Positions 23,118 through 33,545 of a stretch of 64,000 nucleotides of DNA are shown in pieces. The position numbers were made by a program, and so were the translations under genes. Below the pieces are notes generated by a model. The model ran no database searches. It worked only from the letters and a program-made list of their open reading frames with translations, and had not been told where the DNA came from. Every line of letters starts with the position of its first letter. Within the stretch, counting starts at the first letter, position 1. Source of the DNA: Ruminococcus champanellensis 18P13 = JCM 17042 (GTDB taxonomy: Bacteria > Bacillota > Clostridia > Oscillospirales > Ruminococcaceae); the NCBI RefSeq assembly GCF_000210095.1, contig NC_021039.1:1764107-1828106 (forward strand). Reading direction: 5' to 3'.

Positions 23118-24911
23118 ATGCCAAGCAGAATCCAAATCGAAAATACATATCTTCTGCCGGGATTGTTCAAGGAACGTGCAGACATCAACAGAGCATACCT
23201 GATGGAGTTGAAAAGTGAAAATCTGCTCCAGAACTTTTTGCTGGAGGCCGGGGTCCGTACAGATCGGGACGTAACGGAGATGCATCTGGGCTGGGAATCT
23301 CCCACCTGTCAGCTGCGTGGCCACTTCCTTGGGCACTGGCTGTCCGCTGCCGCCTTGCTGATCGCACAGAATCAGGATCGGGAGCTGAAAGCAAAGCTGG
23401 ATACCATTATCGATGCGCTTGCCCGTTGTCAGGAACTGAATGGAGGCAGGTGGATCGGATCAATCCCGGAAAAGTACTTTGAAAAGCTGAAGAAAAACGA
23501 ATACATCTGGTCGCCCCAGTATACCCTGCACAAGACCCTGCTGGGCTTGTATCACAGTGCCCTGTATGCAAAAAACCAAGTGGCATTGGAGATCTTGGGC
23601 AGGGCAGCGGACTGGTACCTGGAGTGGACGGAGAAGATGATGCAAAAAAATCCCCACGCTGTGTACAGCGGTGAGGAGGGCGGCATGTTGGAGGTATGGG
23701 CAGGCTTGTACCAGCTGACGGAAGATGAACGCTACCTGACCCTTGCGCAGCGGTATGCCCATCCTTCCATATTTGGCAGGCTTGCGGATGGGGAAGACCC
23801 CTTGTCCAACTGTCACGCAAACGCCAGCATTCCCTGGGCGCATGGTGCGGCAAAAATGTATGAGATCACAGGGGATGCAGCGTGGCTGGAGCTTGTGAAG
23901 CGGTTCTGGCAATGTGCCGTTTCGGATCGGGATGCCTTTTGCACCGGTGGGCAAAATTCCGGCGAGTTCTGGATTCCCCCCCGGAAGCTGGGCATGTTTC
24001 TGGGAGAGCGTACACAGGAATTCTGCACGGTGTATAATATGGTGCGGCTGGCAGATTACCTGTTCTGCTTTACAGGAGCGCATGAATACCTGGACTATAT
24101 TGAAAACAATCTCTACAATGGGTTCCTTGCACAGCAGAATAAATATACAGGCATGCCGGCGTATTTCCTGCCTATGAAGGCGGGAAGCGTGAAAAAATGG
24201 GGCAGCAAAACAAAGGATTTCTGGTGCTGTCACGGCACAACCGTACAGGCTCACACCATATATCCCCAGCTTTGCTGGTATGCGGACAAAGAGCAGAACC
24301 GTCTGATTCTTGCGCAGTATATTAACTCGGTCTGCAAGTTCAATGCCCATGTGACCATTACCCAGAGCGTGGATATGAAGTATTACAACGATGGGGCATC
24401 CTTCGACGAGCGGGATGACAGCAGAATGTTCCGGTGGTATATCAAGCTGCACGTCAAGGCGGAACAGCCGGAACGGTTTACTCTTTCTCTGCGGATCCCA
24501 GCATGGGTGGCAGGGGAGCTGGTGATCCTGGTGAATGGACAGCATGCAGAGGTTGAATCAGTGAATGGCTTTGCCGAACTGGATCGGGTCTGGGAGGACG
24601 ATACGGTGAATCTCTATTTCCCGGCGGCGCTGACCACCTGTTCCTTGCCGGACATGCCCCAGTTGCTGGCGTTCCGGGAGGGCCCCATTGTGCTGGCAGG
24701 ATTGTGTGAATCCGATCGAGGCATTTACCTGGCGCAGAATGACCCCACAAGTGCACTGACCCCCGTCACGGAGCATACCTATGACACCTTTCCCTGGCGG
24801 CAAAGCGTGTACCGGACGATCCATCAGCCGGAAAACTTTGAACTGGTGCCTCTGTATGATATCACGGACGAGTGCTATACGGTGTACTTCACGAAAAAGT
24901 CCCTCAATTGA
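23118..24911 (+). CDS. GH127-type beta-L-arabinofuranosidase
   Basis: A 597-residue cytoplasmic glycoside hydrolase of the former DUF1680 group. The alpha/alpha-barrel opens with ADINRAYLMELKSENLL and the active site is clear: Glu301 and Cys303 in QEFCTVYNM, and Cys370-Cys371 in WCCHGT. In HypBA1 the equivalent residues bind zinc and one Cys is the nucleophile. It lacks a signal peptide, so it would work on imported arabino-oligosaccharides, which fits the pectin lyase system nearby. GGAGGG is seven bases before the start. Its stop codon overlaps the convergent AraC gene by eight bases. GH146 is a close relative and cannot be excluded. Confidence 0.92.
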   Translation: MPSRIQIENTYLLPGLFKERADINRAYLMELKSENLLQNFLLEAGVRTDRDVTEMHLGWESPTCQLRGHFLGHWLSAAALLIAQNQDRELKAKLDTIIDALARCQELNGGRWIGSIPEKYFEKLKKNEYIWSPQYTLHKTLLGLYHSALYAKNQVALEILGRAADWYLEWTEKMMQKNPHAVYSGEEGGMLEVWAGLYQLTEDERYLTLAQRYAHPSIFGRLADGEDPLSNCHANASIPWAHGAAKMYEITGDAAWLELVKRFWQCAVSDRDAFCTGGQNSGEFWIPPRKLGMFLGERTQEFCTVYNMVRLADYLFCFTGAHEYLDYIENNLYNGFLAQQNKYTGMPAYFLPMKAGSVKKWGSKTKDFWCCHGTTVQAHTIYPQLCWYADKEQNRLILAQYINSVCKFNAHVTITQSVDMKYYNDGASFDERDDSRMFRWYIKLHVKAEQPERFTLSLRIPAWVAGELVILVNGQHAEVESVNGFAELDRVWEDDTVNLYFPAALTTCSLPDMPQLLAFREGPIVLAGLCESDRGIYLAQNDPTSALTPVTEHTYDTFPWRQSVYRTIHQPENFELVPLYDITDECYTVYFTKKSLN

Positions 24912-25764
24912 TATTTCTCCGACTGAAGGAATGCTTGTACTGTGTGGGGCTGATGCCCTCCTGTTCCTTAAACACCTTCATAAAATATTTTTCATCAGAG
25001 AAGCCGCAGGAAAATGCGGCTTCTTTTATGGAAACACCGTGGTTGGACAGCAGGGTCTTGGCGGTTTTGATGCGCAGACGGTTTGTATACCGGACAATGG
25101 ATATTCCCATACTGCGCTTGAACAGGGAGGACAGATAATCGGCGCTGTATCCGATTGCAGCCGCAAGCTCCGGAAGATCGAAGGGGAGAAAGTAGTGATT
25201 TTTGATCCACTCCCTTGCGGATACTACAGGCCCCGGCAGGCTCTGGCTGGTACTGCAGGTTCGGAAATACTCCTGGGACAGCTCCATCAGCAGCAGACTG
25301 ACTGCGTAATCAGACATGCTGTGGGTGTACAGCTGCTCCTCCAGGGACAGATCCATCAGCTGATGAAACAGCTGTGCCGTTCTGCCAGAGGGGGAGACGG
25401 ATGCAGTTTCAGGCAGTAAATAGGAATATCCTTTCGCATCGTCCGCATGCACCGGCTCAAATCCCTGTTTTGTTCGGAAATGCGCCCAAAGGTAGGACAG
25501 GGAGCCTTCCGATGAGCGGAATCCGAAATGTTCCTCACCTGTCGGAAGCAGGATATATGCTCCGGCAGTCAGAGCAAATGGGCTGCCGTTGGCGTTCAGG
25601 TACAGGGCCCCCTCCGTCACCAGGATCAGCACTGTTTCTGCAAAGCAGCGACGGTGGTGCAGAAAACCGGAGGGGCTGATCAGCTGTCCGCATACCGAAA
25701 AGGACAGAGGCTCCGGGGCTTTGCATCCAAGCATTCTCGGTTGGCTTTGTGTGACTTGAAACAT
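24904..25764 (-). CDS. AraC family transcriptional regulator
   Basis: A 286-residue regulator. Residues 20-150 are a cupin-like sugar-binding domain (ALYLNANGSPFALTAGAYIL and PTGEEHFGF). The C-terminal 100 residues hold both AraC helix-turn-helices (LPELAAAIGYSADYLSSLFK and SIKEAAFSCGFSDEKYFMKV). The chosen start follows GGAGG by five bases; Met codons further upstream lie near or before the ribosome site. The 3' end overlaps the GH127 gene in convergent orientation, which suggests that it controls that gene or a neighbouring arabinoside operon. Own promoter at 25836. Confidence 0.9.
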   Translation of the reverse strand: MFQVTQSQPRMLGCKAPEPLSFSVCGQLISPSGFLHHRRCFAETVLILVTEGALYLNANGSPFALTAGAYILLPTGEEHFGFRSSEGSLSYLWAHFRTKQGFEPVHADDAKGYSYLLPETASVSPSGRTAQLFHQLMDLSLEEQLYTHSMSDYAVSLLLMELSQEYFRTCSTSQSLPGPVVSAREWIKNHYFLPFDLPELAAAIGYSADYLSSLFKRSMGISIVRYTNRLRIKTAKTLLSNHGVSIKEAAFSCGFSDEKYFMKVFKEQEGISPTQYKHSFSRRNIN

Positions 25765-25835
25765 CTTTTCCTCCATATTTGTAAGGGTTTTTTTGCACAA
25801 GTTCTGCACGATGCTGTCTGAAATATCTGCCTTGA

Positions 25836-25864
25836 AGTATACACGGGATCCGGCGTTTTGTCAA
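25836..25864 (-). promoter_or_regulatory. Promoter of the AraC gene
   Basis: TTGACA, 17-base spacer, TATACT on the minus strand. Confidence 0.85.
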
Positions 25865-25942
25865 GTGGCAAGTACCGGACGAGGCGCATTCCGATCCGGT
25901 TGCGATTGGGTCGATTTTTGCATACAATTGTACAGAAAGGGA

Positions 25943-25971
25943 TTGCTTTTTTCATGAGAGTGTGATATAAT
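25943..25971 (+). promoter_or_regulatory. Promoter of the 2459-residue surface protein gene
   Basis: TTGCTT, 17-base spacer, TATAAT. The -10 box lies inside a perfect dyad, TGTGAT and ATCACA eight bases apart (25961-25980), a likely repressor site. Confidence 0.75.
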
Positions 25972-25988
25972 TAGATCACAATCCAATC
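25966..25988 (+). promoter_or_regulatory. 23-base motif shared with the TetR promoter (copy A)
   Basis: The 23 bases from the -10 box onward (starting TATAATTAGATC and ending AATCCAATC) are identical to 40978-41000, at the same position relative to the -10 box of the TetR gene promoter. Confidence 0.75.
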
Positions 25989-26037
25989 GAAACAAAATGC
26001 TGTGCCGGAAACGGCTGAAACGCAATGCAAAACATAG

Positions 26038-26070
26038 GGTAATACCGCACAAAGATTGTGGGGTATTACC
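26038..26070. repeat. Palindromic repeat copy in the leader of the giant gene
   Basis: GGTAATACCGCACAA pairs with TTGTGGGGTATTACC around AGA, a near-perfect 15-base stem. It sits 12 bases before the ribosome site. Confidence 0.75.
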
Positions 26071-26095
26071 AGATCCAAGTGCAGGAGGTAGTGTT

Positions 26096-29000
26096 ATGAG
26101 AAAAGAGAAGCAGGTTGCCTGCCCGGAAACGGGCAGCGTCCGAAGCAATCGGCGAAAAGGGATTCTGACCGGTGTGCTGGCTCTTACCTTGATGTTCTCT
26201 GCCGCAGGGGGGCTGACCGGGTATTGGTATTATCAGAACGCCAAGCATCACGTGACCGTATCCTTTGAGACAAACGGGGGCAGTGCGGTACGTTCGGTGA
26301 CTCTGGATAAGGGAACTACTCTGTCCCAGGTTCCCTGCACCAGCAAGGAAAACAGCAGCTTTTCCGGCTGGTATTACGATGAGCAGCTGACCAGACCCTA
26401 CAGTTCCGGGGATGCCATTGAGGTCAACACCAAGCTGTATGCTGCCTATGGGGAGACAGCCAATCAGGATCAGGTCTATGAAAGCAAGTCCGCATACCTG
26501 CCGGATTGTGAAGCCTCTGCGCCACTGGTGATCCATGCGGATACGGAAATCACGCCGGAGAATCTGAGTGAGTATCTGACGGTACAGTCTGACCTGGGCG
26601 CACTGCCGGATGCATTTGTGATCGATCCCCTGGGGGATGGCAACTATCAGATCACCCCCAAGCAGGATTATCAGGCTGGCTGTGTGTATGATTTTTCCGT
26701 ATCCAACGGGGCAACCATCGTCACCGAGGACAGTGCATCCCTTACGTCCCTGTCCCAGCGGATCCACAAGGACGAAATTGAAGTGGTGGAATTGCAGCAG
26801 TCCATCATTTATCTGGATTGGGACGCTGTGATCCGGGACGGTTCGGATTATCAGCTGTACATTCCCAAAAGTGATACATACACCCTTTCGGCAGACAGCG
26901 CATTCTGCCTGCTGGAGGGCTATGCAGAATGGGTCAGTGCCGGGGAGAATCCGGACACCTTCGGACAGCTGTTTGATGATTCTGCATTGTTCTTAACGGC
27001 GGTATCCGTTCAGGATGATTTTGCAGACCGGACACTGGACGAAGGAATGCTGAGCGGCGACACATGGTACTATGTGGAAGCGCAGGACGGTGAGCTGGAG
27101 GATGTTCTGGACACCGTTGATGTATACACCAACATGGAAGTTTCTGCAAATGAGCTGCTGGATACCAAGAAGCTGGAGCAGAGTATCAGTCAGAGCGCAG
27201 GCGCAAGCCAGTTGGCTGACCTGCTGACCTGTGCAGTGCTGGAAAATGAACAGTTCCAGCAGCTTACAGGAGAGGCGGGCAGCGCAGAGGATTTTGCCCT
27301 GTTTTCAAGCATGACTGCATCCGCAGCGGATTATGCGAAGAACCCCCTGATGTTCCGGGATGGTCTGAGCATGGGCAACGCCAAGGGCATCAGCGTACCG
27401 GCAGGAAACACCGGCATTACCGTTAGCGTATCCTGGAGCCGGGACAGTGCCCAGAACCCTAATTTTCCTGGAGTGGACGCCAGCGATCCGGACAACAACA
27501 AGTGGTCTGCTTTGCGGGTAATCATCGGCATCCAGAGGGAGATCAAGGGGGTTGCGGTGCAGGCGTCCGTGGACGTTACCGAGTACCTGAAGGTCACCAT
27601 GCAGGGCTACAAGGAGTGGGACGGCAGCAAGGTGAACTTTGATTATGCAGCCAATATGTACTCCCAGACCAATTTTGACTTTTATGTGCAGATCCGCACA
27701 GAGGGCTCCGAAAGCTGGGAGGATATTTCCGAAAGCGTCAACGACAGCATCAGCTCTTCGGATATGCTGGCAAAGTACCAGAAGATGATCAACGCAGACG
27801 GAGGCTATATCGACCTGTGCGATGTAGAAATCATAGGTAAGGATTTTTATGTTATTCCCGAGTTTCCGATCTTTACGGTACATCTGGGTCTGAATTATGT
27901 ACTGAAGCTTGATCTTTCCGCAGGGCTTTCCAGCAATTTCACCTACCTGGATGCGACCCAGGTGGGCATGCGGGGTAAAACAGGCGAAGGGCTTCATTCC
28001 TATAAGAATGAGCTGGTCGGGGCAAACCGGTATGCCTATAATCTGGATGCCTGCGGTTATCTCGGTGTCAAGACCGGCTTGAAAGGGGAGCTGACCCTTT
28101 CCTTTACCGGATTCCGGAAGCTGGGCGAGGTGGGCATTGCCCTGGAGCTGGGCGCTTATGTGGACTTGTATGGCTATATGAGCCTGGAGATCACCAAGCC
28201 CCTTCAGTATTCCAGCAATGTGAACAGATCCTTTGCCGGCGGCTATTATATGGAAATGGGCATCTACCTGGAGGTGACTTTGCTGGCACGGTCCCAGGTC
28301 TTTGATGCGGAAGCCGGACTGACCCTGTTTGACGAAAAATGGCCCTTGTACTCCACAGGCAATCGGTATATCCTATACAGTGTGGATGACACCAGCAACC
28401 GGGAATATTTCATGCATGCCAACAGTGCGGACATTCTGGATATCAGCGGTCTGAGCACCACCTGTCTGGATCTGAAAACCGGTGCGCTTACCAATGACGT
28501 GCCCCTCGGAGAGATCGGGGACTTTGTGGCGCATGTGTCCGACAAAACATTCCAGTACAGCAATATGAAGTTGTCTATTGATGGAGAGAACTCGGAACTG
28601 AAGGCGAGAACCGCCACGGTTGACTTGTACTGCTCCATGCCCATGCTGTCCATGGCGGCGAAACATGCGGTGGAAGGATACATCTGTATTTCCACCCAGC
28701 TGTACTGGGCGGATCCCAGTCTGAATGTGACATCCATTGCGGACTTTACAAAGACGCCGAAGGCAACCTACTGTCTGAAGTTCCCGGACGGCTCTACCAA
28801 GGAAGTGGCTGTGATGCAGACCCAGCTTGGCAAAAGCGTAGGACAGTTCGGGCTGAATAATTTGTCCCTGGATAAGATCTATCAGATGGAGGATGCACTG
28901 TACACGGAGGAGAACGCATCCGTTGCAAGCTTGAAAAACAATGACAAGGAGCTGTATGACGTTTACATTTCCAAAGATACGGTGTTCTACCGGAATGCGG

Positions 29001-32000
29001 AGAGAAAGCAGTTCTATGTCAGCTTTGTATACTACGATGGGCTTGAAAAATGCTGGAAGTCCGATCTGCGGCTTTGCGGCGCAGGGGAGGAGCCGGTTCC
29101 GCCGGAGGCTGCGCTGCATACAAATGTACTGACCGGTTGGACAGGACATGATAATCTGACCGGGGAGGATCTGACCCAGTTGACCAAGCTGTCCGACGAT
29201 CAGTATGCCTACGATCGTTACCGGTGGAGCACCATCGGTCAGGATCAGAGCCAGTCGATAAAGACCTACCGGGGCAGCGAGCAATGGCAGGTCACCAATG
29301 ACATTGAGGATTATTTCAACACGGGAACCAGCAAGCCCAATCGGGAGTTGACCTTCACCCAGACCTATGTGGCACAGTACCGGGACTGCACCGTTACTTT
29401 CCTGTATGGAACGGAGGAGGAACGGATGGCGTCTGCGGTGACGGTTCCCTTTGATACCACCCTGCTTTCTCCGACGGATTCTACATTTGTGGATAGCGCC
29501 GGTGTTCTGCTGGGCTGGGATTACAACGGGGACGGAGCCATTGACACAGAAAAGAATTCGGCAGGAACCATCATTCTGCCCCGGATCACCACTGACGGCA
29601 TGGTATTCTATGGGGTTTATGAACAGCCCAACGTGACCATCCATGTGCAGCAGTATGACGTGGATCAGGCATGCTATGTGGATTCCGCCACATTCCAGGT
29701 GAAGAACAACCAGAACTTCACCTTCAACGGCGAGGAGGTATTGCTGGAGGGAGAGCCGGTGATCCTGGATGGCGAAACTGTGGATTGCTTTACGAAGGCG
29801 TTGGATGCAGTGGGCGATTCAGACGCTGCAATCTTCACCGGCTGGGAAAAGCGCTTCCGGTTTGCTTCGTCCTGGTCTGCGGTCAATTCCACAGAAGGGA
29901 TGCATGCATATTACCAGGAGTTCTATTTGCGACCCGGATATAATTTCAAATTAAACCTGACCTTCCTGCCGGCGGACGGCACTGCATTTACTGCGACTGT
30001 AGACGGCACGGAGCAACAACTGACCAGTCACAGCGTTTCCCTGTACCAGGGGGATATGTACGGCTGGTGGAACGATTTCAAATACAGCGTATGGTCCGGC
30101 AGCGAGGATGAGGTCACAAGTTTTGTTGGCTGGGATCGCAACGGGGACGGCGTTGTGGACTACTCCAATATTCAGTTTATTATGCCCAACAAGAGCATGA
30201 CCCTCCAGGCGGTCTGCAAGACGGAGAAGATCCTGATCACAACCCGGATTCAGTCGCCGATTGCCCTGAACTTCCCGGAACAGATTGTTTCCTGCATCGC
30301 AGACAATTCTGCGGAGGGCACATATGCCTATGTGTTTAACGGTACCTACAGCCAGTATCAGATTCTGGATGATTACATCTGCAATCTGCCGGAAACCTCC
30401 AGATACCTGGACGAAGAAACCGGATATCAGGTTTTCTACCACCGTTTTACAGGCTACAAGACCAGCTTTGACTACTATCCGAATGGCAAGGCGGTCAGCA
30501 TCCCGGTATACAGTGAGATGACCATCCGTCAGGTGCATGTGGGACACACTGTCACCTTCCGGGCAGGCGAAAACGGATACTTTAATCAGAATGACGGCTC
30601 CACAGTGACCGAATTTACCAGAACGCTGGACAATGGCACTTATCAGATCAGCGACTTTACCGGTGGATACAGCACAAGCCCTCGCCGGCCTTCCGTAGGT
30701 ACCTCCGACTTTTCGGTGGATTACTGGATGGACGAGGATGGAAACCGGATCGAGAATGATGCGTTCATCGTATCCAAGCAGGGGAGAGTTCTGACAGCCC
30801 ATTGGATCAGTGAGACCAATGTGAACCTGAAGAGCGGCGATGTCAAGTACGGCAATTTCTTTGCAGGCAGCGGCGTTCTGGCAAATCCCAGAATGCGTCT
30901 GACGGAGGGTACACACAAATTCTCCGAGCTGACCAAGCCGGTGCAGAGCTATTACCCGGATAAGTGCCGGTATGAGGTAGTTGGCTGGACGGACAGCCGG
31001 GATACGGAGGAGATCGTACACGGGCTGGATGAGGAATTCACCATTACGGCCGGTGAAACCCCCACCTTTACCGCCCAGTGGGAGCTGACCGGTTTGGTGG
31101 TTCGCTTTGAAACCAGTGTTGCATTTAAGAGCGGCACCGGAGAAGCCCTGGTTCCCGGTCACGATTTCAACGAGAACCCCATTGTGATGCTCCCTGTGGG
31201 AAACTATAAGATCAGCGATTTCCCGGTTGTGGAAAATTGGATCGGTGGCAGCCAGGAATGGCGCTGTGTTGGCTGGAGAGATCAGAACGACAAGGAATAT
31301 AAATTTGACGATCCGGATGCAGTGATCGCACTGGATACGTTTGCAGTGACTCTGACACCCATCTGGGCGGGCACAAAGGCAACGGTTTCCTTCAATGCAA
31401 ACGGCGGAATCTTCTTGGGCAATACAAAATATATGAGATTGACGTATACTGTGGGAGACCTCAACGAAGCGGATATGCCGCTGCCTACCCGCAGCAACAC
31501 AGAATATGAATCCTGCGTCTTTGCCGGTTGGAAGTTCAAAAAATACGACAGTCAGCAGGAAACGATTGTTCCGGTTGGCGGAGTGTTCCATCTGGAGGAT
31601 ACCTATTATTATGCAGATGCCATCTGGAATGCAGTGGAACTGAAGCACAACTACAGCTATGGCTATGACGAAACCCAGCACTGGGCAATCTGTGAAAACG
31701 AAAGCTGTGCAGACCCCATTGGCGCCAAGGAACCCCATACCGTTGGAGCGGACGGCATCTGTACCGTGTGTGGATATGGTTGCGTCACACCGCCCCTCCG
31801 GAATGGCGTGTACGAGATTTCCAATCTGGCAGAGCTGCTTGGCTTTGCAAAGCTCGTCAATACAGGCGAAACCGGAGCAAATGCGATTCTGACCAGTGAC
31901 ATTGTAATCAACCGGAATATGCTGAACCAGAACGGAGAGCTGAACCGGAAGAATCCGATCACCTGGACGCCCATCGGCACAGCCGGTGCATATACCGGTA

Positions 32001-33475
32001 TCTTTGATGGACAGGGACATACCATCAGCGGTGTGTATGCCACCAACAACGGAACCAATGGAAACAACCAGTATCTGGGTCTGTTCTGTGAGATCCAGAA
32101 CGCAGAGATCAAAAATCTGACTCTTGCGGATTCTTGTTTTGTTGCAGATTCCACCTGCATGTACCTGGCAGGTATCGTGGGGCACGCAACCGACAGCACC
32201 ATTTCCTGCGTGGAGAATCGTGCAATTCTGATGGGCAAGCGGATCGGCGGTATCTGCGTACAGGCAGACAATTGTCAGATTCTCAATTGTGTGAACGTTG
32301 GGAAGATCTTCAGTCTTTCCCGAGCATCCGGCATAGCAGCCTATGTTTCCGGCAACGGAAGCACCGTGAATTGCTACCAGGGTGGCGAGATGGAGCTGTC
32401 CGAAGCAGTGCTGCTGTATGCAGTTGCAGAAAACGCTGTTAACTGTTACTACAATACCACGATTACCGGTATTGACGCCGATACGGGAGATGAACCCGGT
32501 CAGACCGGCAAAGACGATAATGCGGTAAGATCCGGCGAGGTTGCATACCTGCTGGCGCAGGGGGAGAACGGTGCAGTCTGGGGTCAGACCATCGGCGAGG
32601 ACAGCTATCCCCGGCTGCGTGGCGCAGTGGTTTACCAGAACGGCAGTGTTTATGCAAACGGCGCAGCCAAGCTGGAGGGAACCTCCCTGTCTCTGAACGG
32701 AACCATCGGTGTACATTTCTACGTTTCCCTGTCCGATGTGGTCACAGAGGATGCGGACGCATATATGGAACTGACACTGCCCAACGGCACCACCCAGCAG
32801 ATCCTGGTATCCGATGCGGATATGAAGCAGGTTGACAGCAAGGAGTACTATGTATTCTCCTGCGGTGTGGCAGCAAAGGAAATGACCCGTCAGATCCATG
32901 CACAGATCAGAAAATCGGATGGCACTTTGATGGGCGCTTATGCATATTCCGTAGAGGATTACGCAAATTACATTCTGGACGACTCCAATGGCTTTGACAA
33001 GAAGACAAAGGATCTGGCTTTGGCAATGCTGAACTACGGCGACTTTGCAGAGGCATATTTCAGCGGCAAGACCCTGGAAGAAACCACTGAAATGGCAGCA
33101 GTTACAGCAGACACGCTGGCTGGTTATACAAGGATCGAGAGCGGCACTTTGCCTGCGGGCGTAACGTACTATGGTTCTACCCTTGTGCTAGAATCCGGCA
33201 TGATCCTGCGGCATTATTTCCTGGTGGAGCCGGGTACGGATGTAAGCGCATACGGCTTTACCGGCAATAAGGATCACTACTACTATATGGATCTTTCTGC
33301 AGTGCCCGGAACAGCAACAGGAGCGTGTGTGATTGGCGGCTATACCCTCAGCTATGATCCCATGTGCTATGTACGTGCAGTACTGGCAAGTCAGAAATCT
33401 ACGGACAGCCTGAAACTGGTTGCAAAAGCGCTGTATCTCTATCACCAGGCAGCAGAAGCATATCAGCAGGCATAA
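26096..33475 (+). CDS. Giant surface protein with InlB-type and GLUG-type repeats
   Basis: A 2459-residue protein; ATG follows AGGAGG by seven bases. A basic N-terminus is followed by a hydrophobic segment (about 25-45) that is either an uncleaved signal or an anchor. Next is an InlB B-type repeat (VSFETNGGSAVRSVTLDKG to FSGWYYDEQL, about 50-120). The region from about 130 to 1050 has no recognised family. From about 1050 to 1870 there are many diverged InlB/Listeria-Bacteroides type repeats (each ending like LLGWDYNGDG, FAGWKFKK). A GLUG-like block (about 1920-2175) opens with TPPLRNGVYEISNLAELLGF. The last 275 residues are the same module as in the protein at 18210 (LNGTIGVHFYVSL to YLYHQAAEAY). 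No dockerin or sortase signal was seen. Role probably adhesion or glycan contact. Confidence 0.8.
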   Translation: MRKEKQVACPETGSVRSNRRKGILTGVLALTLMFSAAGGLTGYWYYQNAKHHVTVSFETNGGSAVRSVTLDKGTTLSQVPCTSKENSSFSGWYYDEQLTRPYSSGDAIEVNTKLYAAYGETANQDQVYESKSAYLPDCEASAPLVIHADTEITPENLSEYLTVQSDLGALPDAFVIDPLGDGNYQITPKQDYQAGCVYDFSVSNGATIVTEDSASLTSLSQRIHKDEIEVVELQQSIIYLDWDAVIRDGSDYQLYIPKSDTYTLSADSAFCLLEGYAEWVSAGENPDTFGQLFDDSALFLTAVSVQDDFADRTLDEGMLSGDTWYYVEAQDGELEDVLDTVDVYTNMEVSANELLDTKKLEQSISQSAGASQLADLLTCAVLENEQFQQLTGEAGSAEDFALFSSMTASAADYAKNPLMFRDGLSMGNAKGISVPAGNTGITVSVSWSRDSAQNPNFPGVDASDPDNNKWSALRVIIGIQREIKGVAVQASVDVTEYLKVTMQGYKEWDGSKVNFDYAANMYSQTNFDFYVQIRTEGSESWEDISESVNDSISSSDMLAKYQKMINADGGYIDLCDVEIIGKDFYVIPEFPIFTVHLGLNYVLKLDLSAGLSSNFTYLDATQVGMRGKTGEGLHSYKNELVGANRYAYNLDACGYLGVKTGLKGELTLSFTGFRKLGEVGIALELGAYVDLYGYMSLEITKPLQYSSNVNRSFAGGYYMEMGIYLEVTLLARSQVFDAEAGLTLFDEKWPLYSTGNRYILYSVDDTSNREYFMHANSADILDISGLSTTCLDLKTGALTNDVPLGEIGDFVAHVSDKTFQYSNMKLSIDGENSELKARTATVDLYCSMPMLSMAAKHAVEGYICISTQLYWADPSLNVTSIADFTKTPKATYCLKFPDGSTKEVAVMQTQLGKSVGQFGLNNLSLDKIYQMEDALYTEENASVASLKNNDKELYDVYISKDTVFYRNAERKQFYVSFVYYDGLEKCWKSDLRLCGAGEEPVPPEAALHTNVLTGWTGHDNLTGEDLTQLTKLSDDQYAYDRYRWSTIGQDQSQSIKTYRGSEQWQVTNDIEDYFNTGTSKPNRELTFTQTYVAQYRDCTVTFLYGTEEERMASAVTVPFDTTLLSPTDSTFVDSAGVLLGWDYNGDGAIDTEKNSAGTIILPRITTDGMVFYGVYEQPNVTIHVQQYDVDQACYVDSATFQVKNNQNFTFNGEEVLLEGEPVILDGETVDCFTKALDAVGDSDAAIFTGWEKRFRFASSWSAVNSTEGMHAYYQEFYLRPGYNFKLNLTFLPADGTAFTATVDGTEQQLTSHSVSLYQGDMYGWWNDFKYSVWSGSEDEVTSFVGWDRNGDGVVDYSNIQFIMPNKSMTLQAVCKTEKILITTRIQSPIALNFPEQIVSCIADNSAEGTYAYVFNGTYSQYQILDDYICNLPETSRYLDEETGYQVFYHRFTGYKTSFDYYPNGKAVSIPVYSEMTIRQVHVGHTVTFRAGENGYFNQNDGSTVTEFTRTLDNGTYQISDFTGGYSTSPRRPSVGTSDFSVDYWMDEDGNRIENDAFIVSKQGRVLTAHWISETNVNLKSGDVKYGNFFAGSGVLANPRMRLTEGTHKFSELTKPVQSYYPDKCRYEVVGWTDSRDTEEIVHGLDEEFTITAGETPTFTAQWELTGLVVRFETSVAFKSGTGEALVPGHDFNENPIVMLPVGNYKISDFPVVENWIGGSQEWRCVGWRDQNDKEYKFDDPDAVIALDTFAVTLTPIWAGTKATVSFNANGGIFLGNTKYMRLTYTVGDLNEADMPLPTRSNTEYESCVFAGWKFKKYDSQQETIVPVGGVFHLEDTYYYADAIWNAVELKHNYSYGYDETQHWAICENESCADPIGAKEPHTVGADGICTVCGYGCVTPPLRNGVYEISNLAELLGFAKLVNTGETGANAILTSDIVINRNMLNQNGELNRKNPITWTPIGTAGAYTGIFDGQGHTISGVYATNNGTNGNNQYLGLFCEIQNAEIKNLTLADSCFVADSTCMYLAGIVGHATDSTISCVENRAILMGKRIGGICVQADNCQILNCVNVGKIFSLSRASGIAAYVSGNGSTVNCYQGGEMELSEAVLLYAVAENAVNCYYNTTITGIDADTGDEPGQTGKDDNAVRSGEVAYLLAQGENGAVWGQTIGEDSYPRLRGAVVYQNGSVYANGAAKLEGTSLSLNGTIGVHFYVSLSDVVTEDADAYMELTLPNGTTQQILVSDADMKQVDSKEYYVFSCGVAAKEMTRQIHAQIRKSDGTLMGAYAYSVEDYANYILDDSNGFDKKTKDLALAMLNYGDFAEAYFSGKTLEETTEMAAVTADTLAGYTRIESGTLPAGVTYYGSTLVLESGMILRHYFLVEPGTDVSAYGFTGNKDHYYYMDLSAVPGTATGACVIGGYTLSYDPMCYVRAVLASQKSTDSLKLVAKALYLYHQAAEAYQQA

Positions 33476-33496
33476 TTCTAATCCTTCCATAAAGCG

Positions 33497-33531
33497 AACA
33501 GCCTCATCGGGTGATCCGGTGAGGCTGTTTT
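33497..33531 (+). terminator. Terminator of the giant surface protein gene
   Basis: Stem AACAGCCTCATCGG / CCGGTGAGGCTGTT followed by TT, 20 bases past the stop codon. Confidence 0.85.
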
Positions 33532-33545
33532 GCGTCAGTGTGCAT

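Noticed and set aside
29951-32899. Long open frame on the minus strand opposite the giant surface protein (982 codons)
   Set aside because: It is a shadow of the sense gene: no ribosome site, no recognisable domain, and a His/Cys/Ile-rich composition that mirrors the codon bias of the plus strand.
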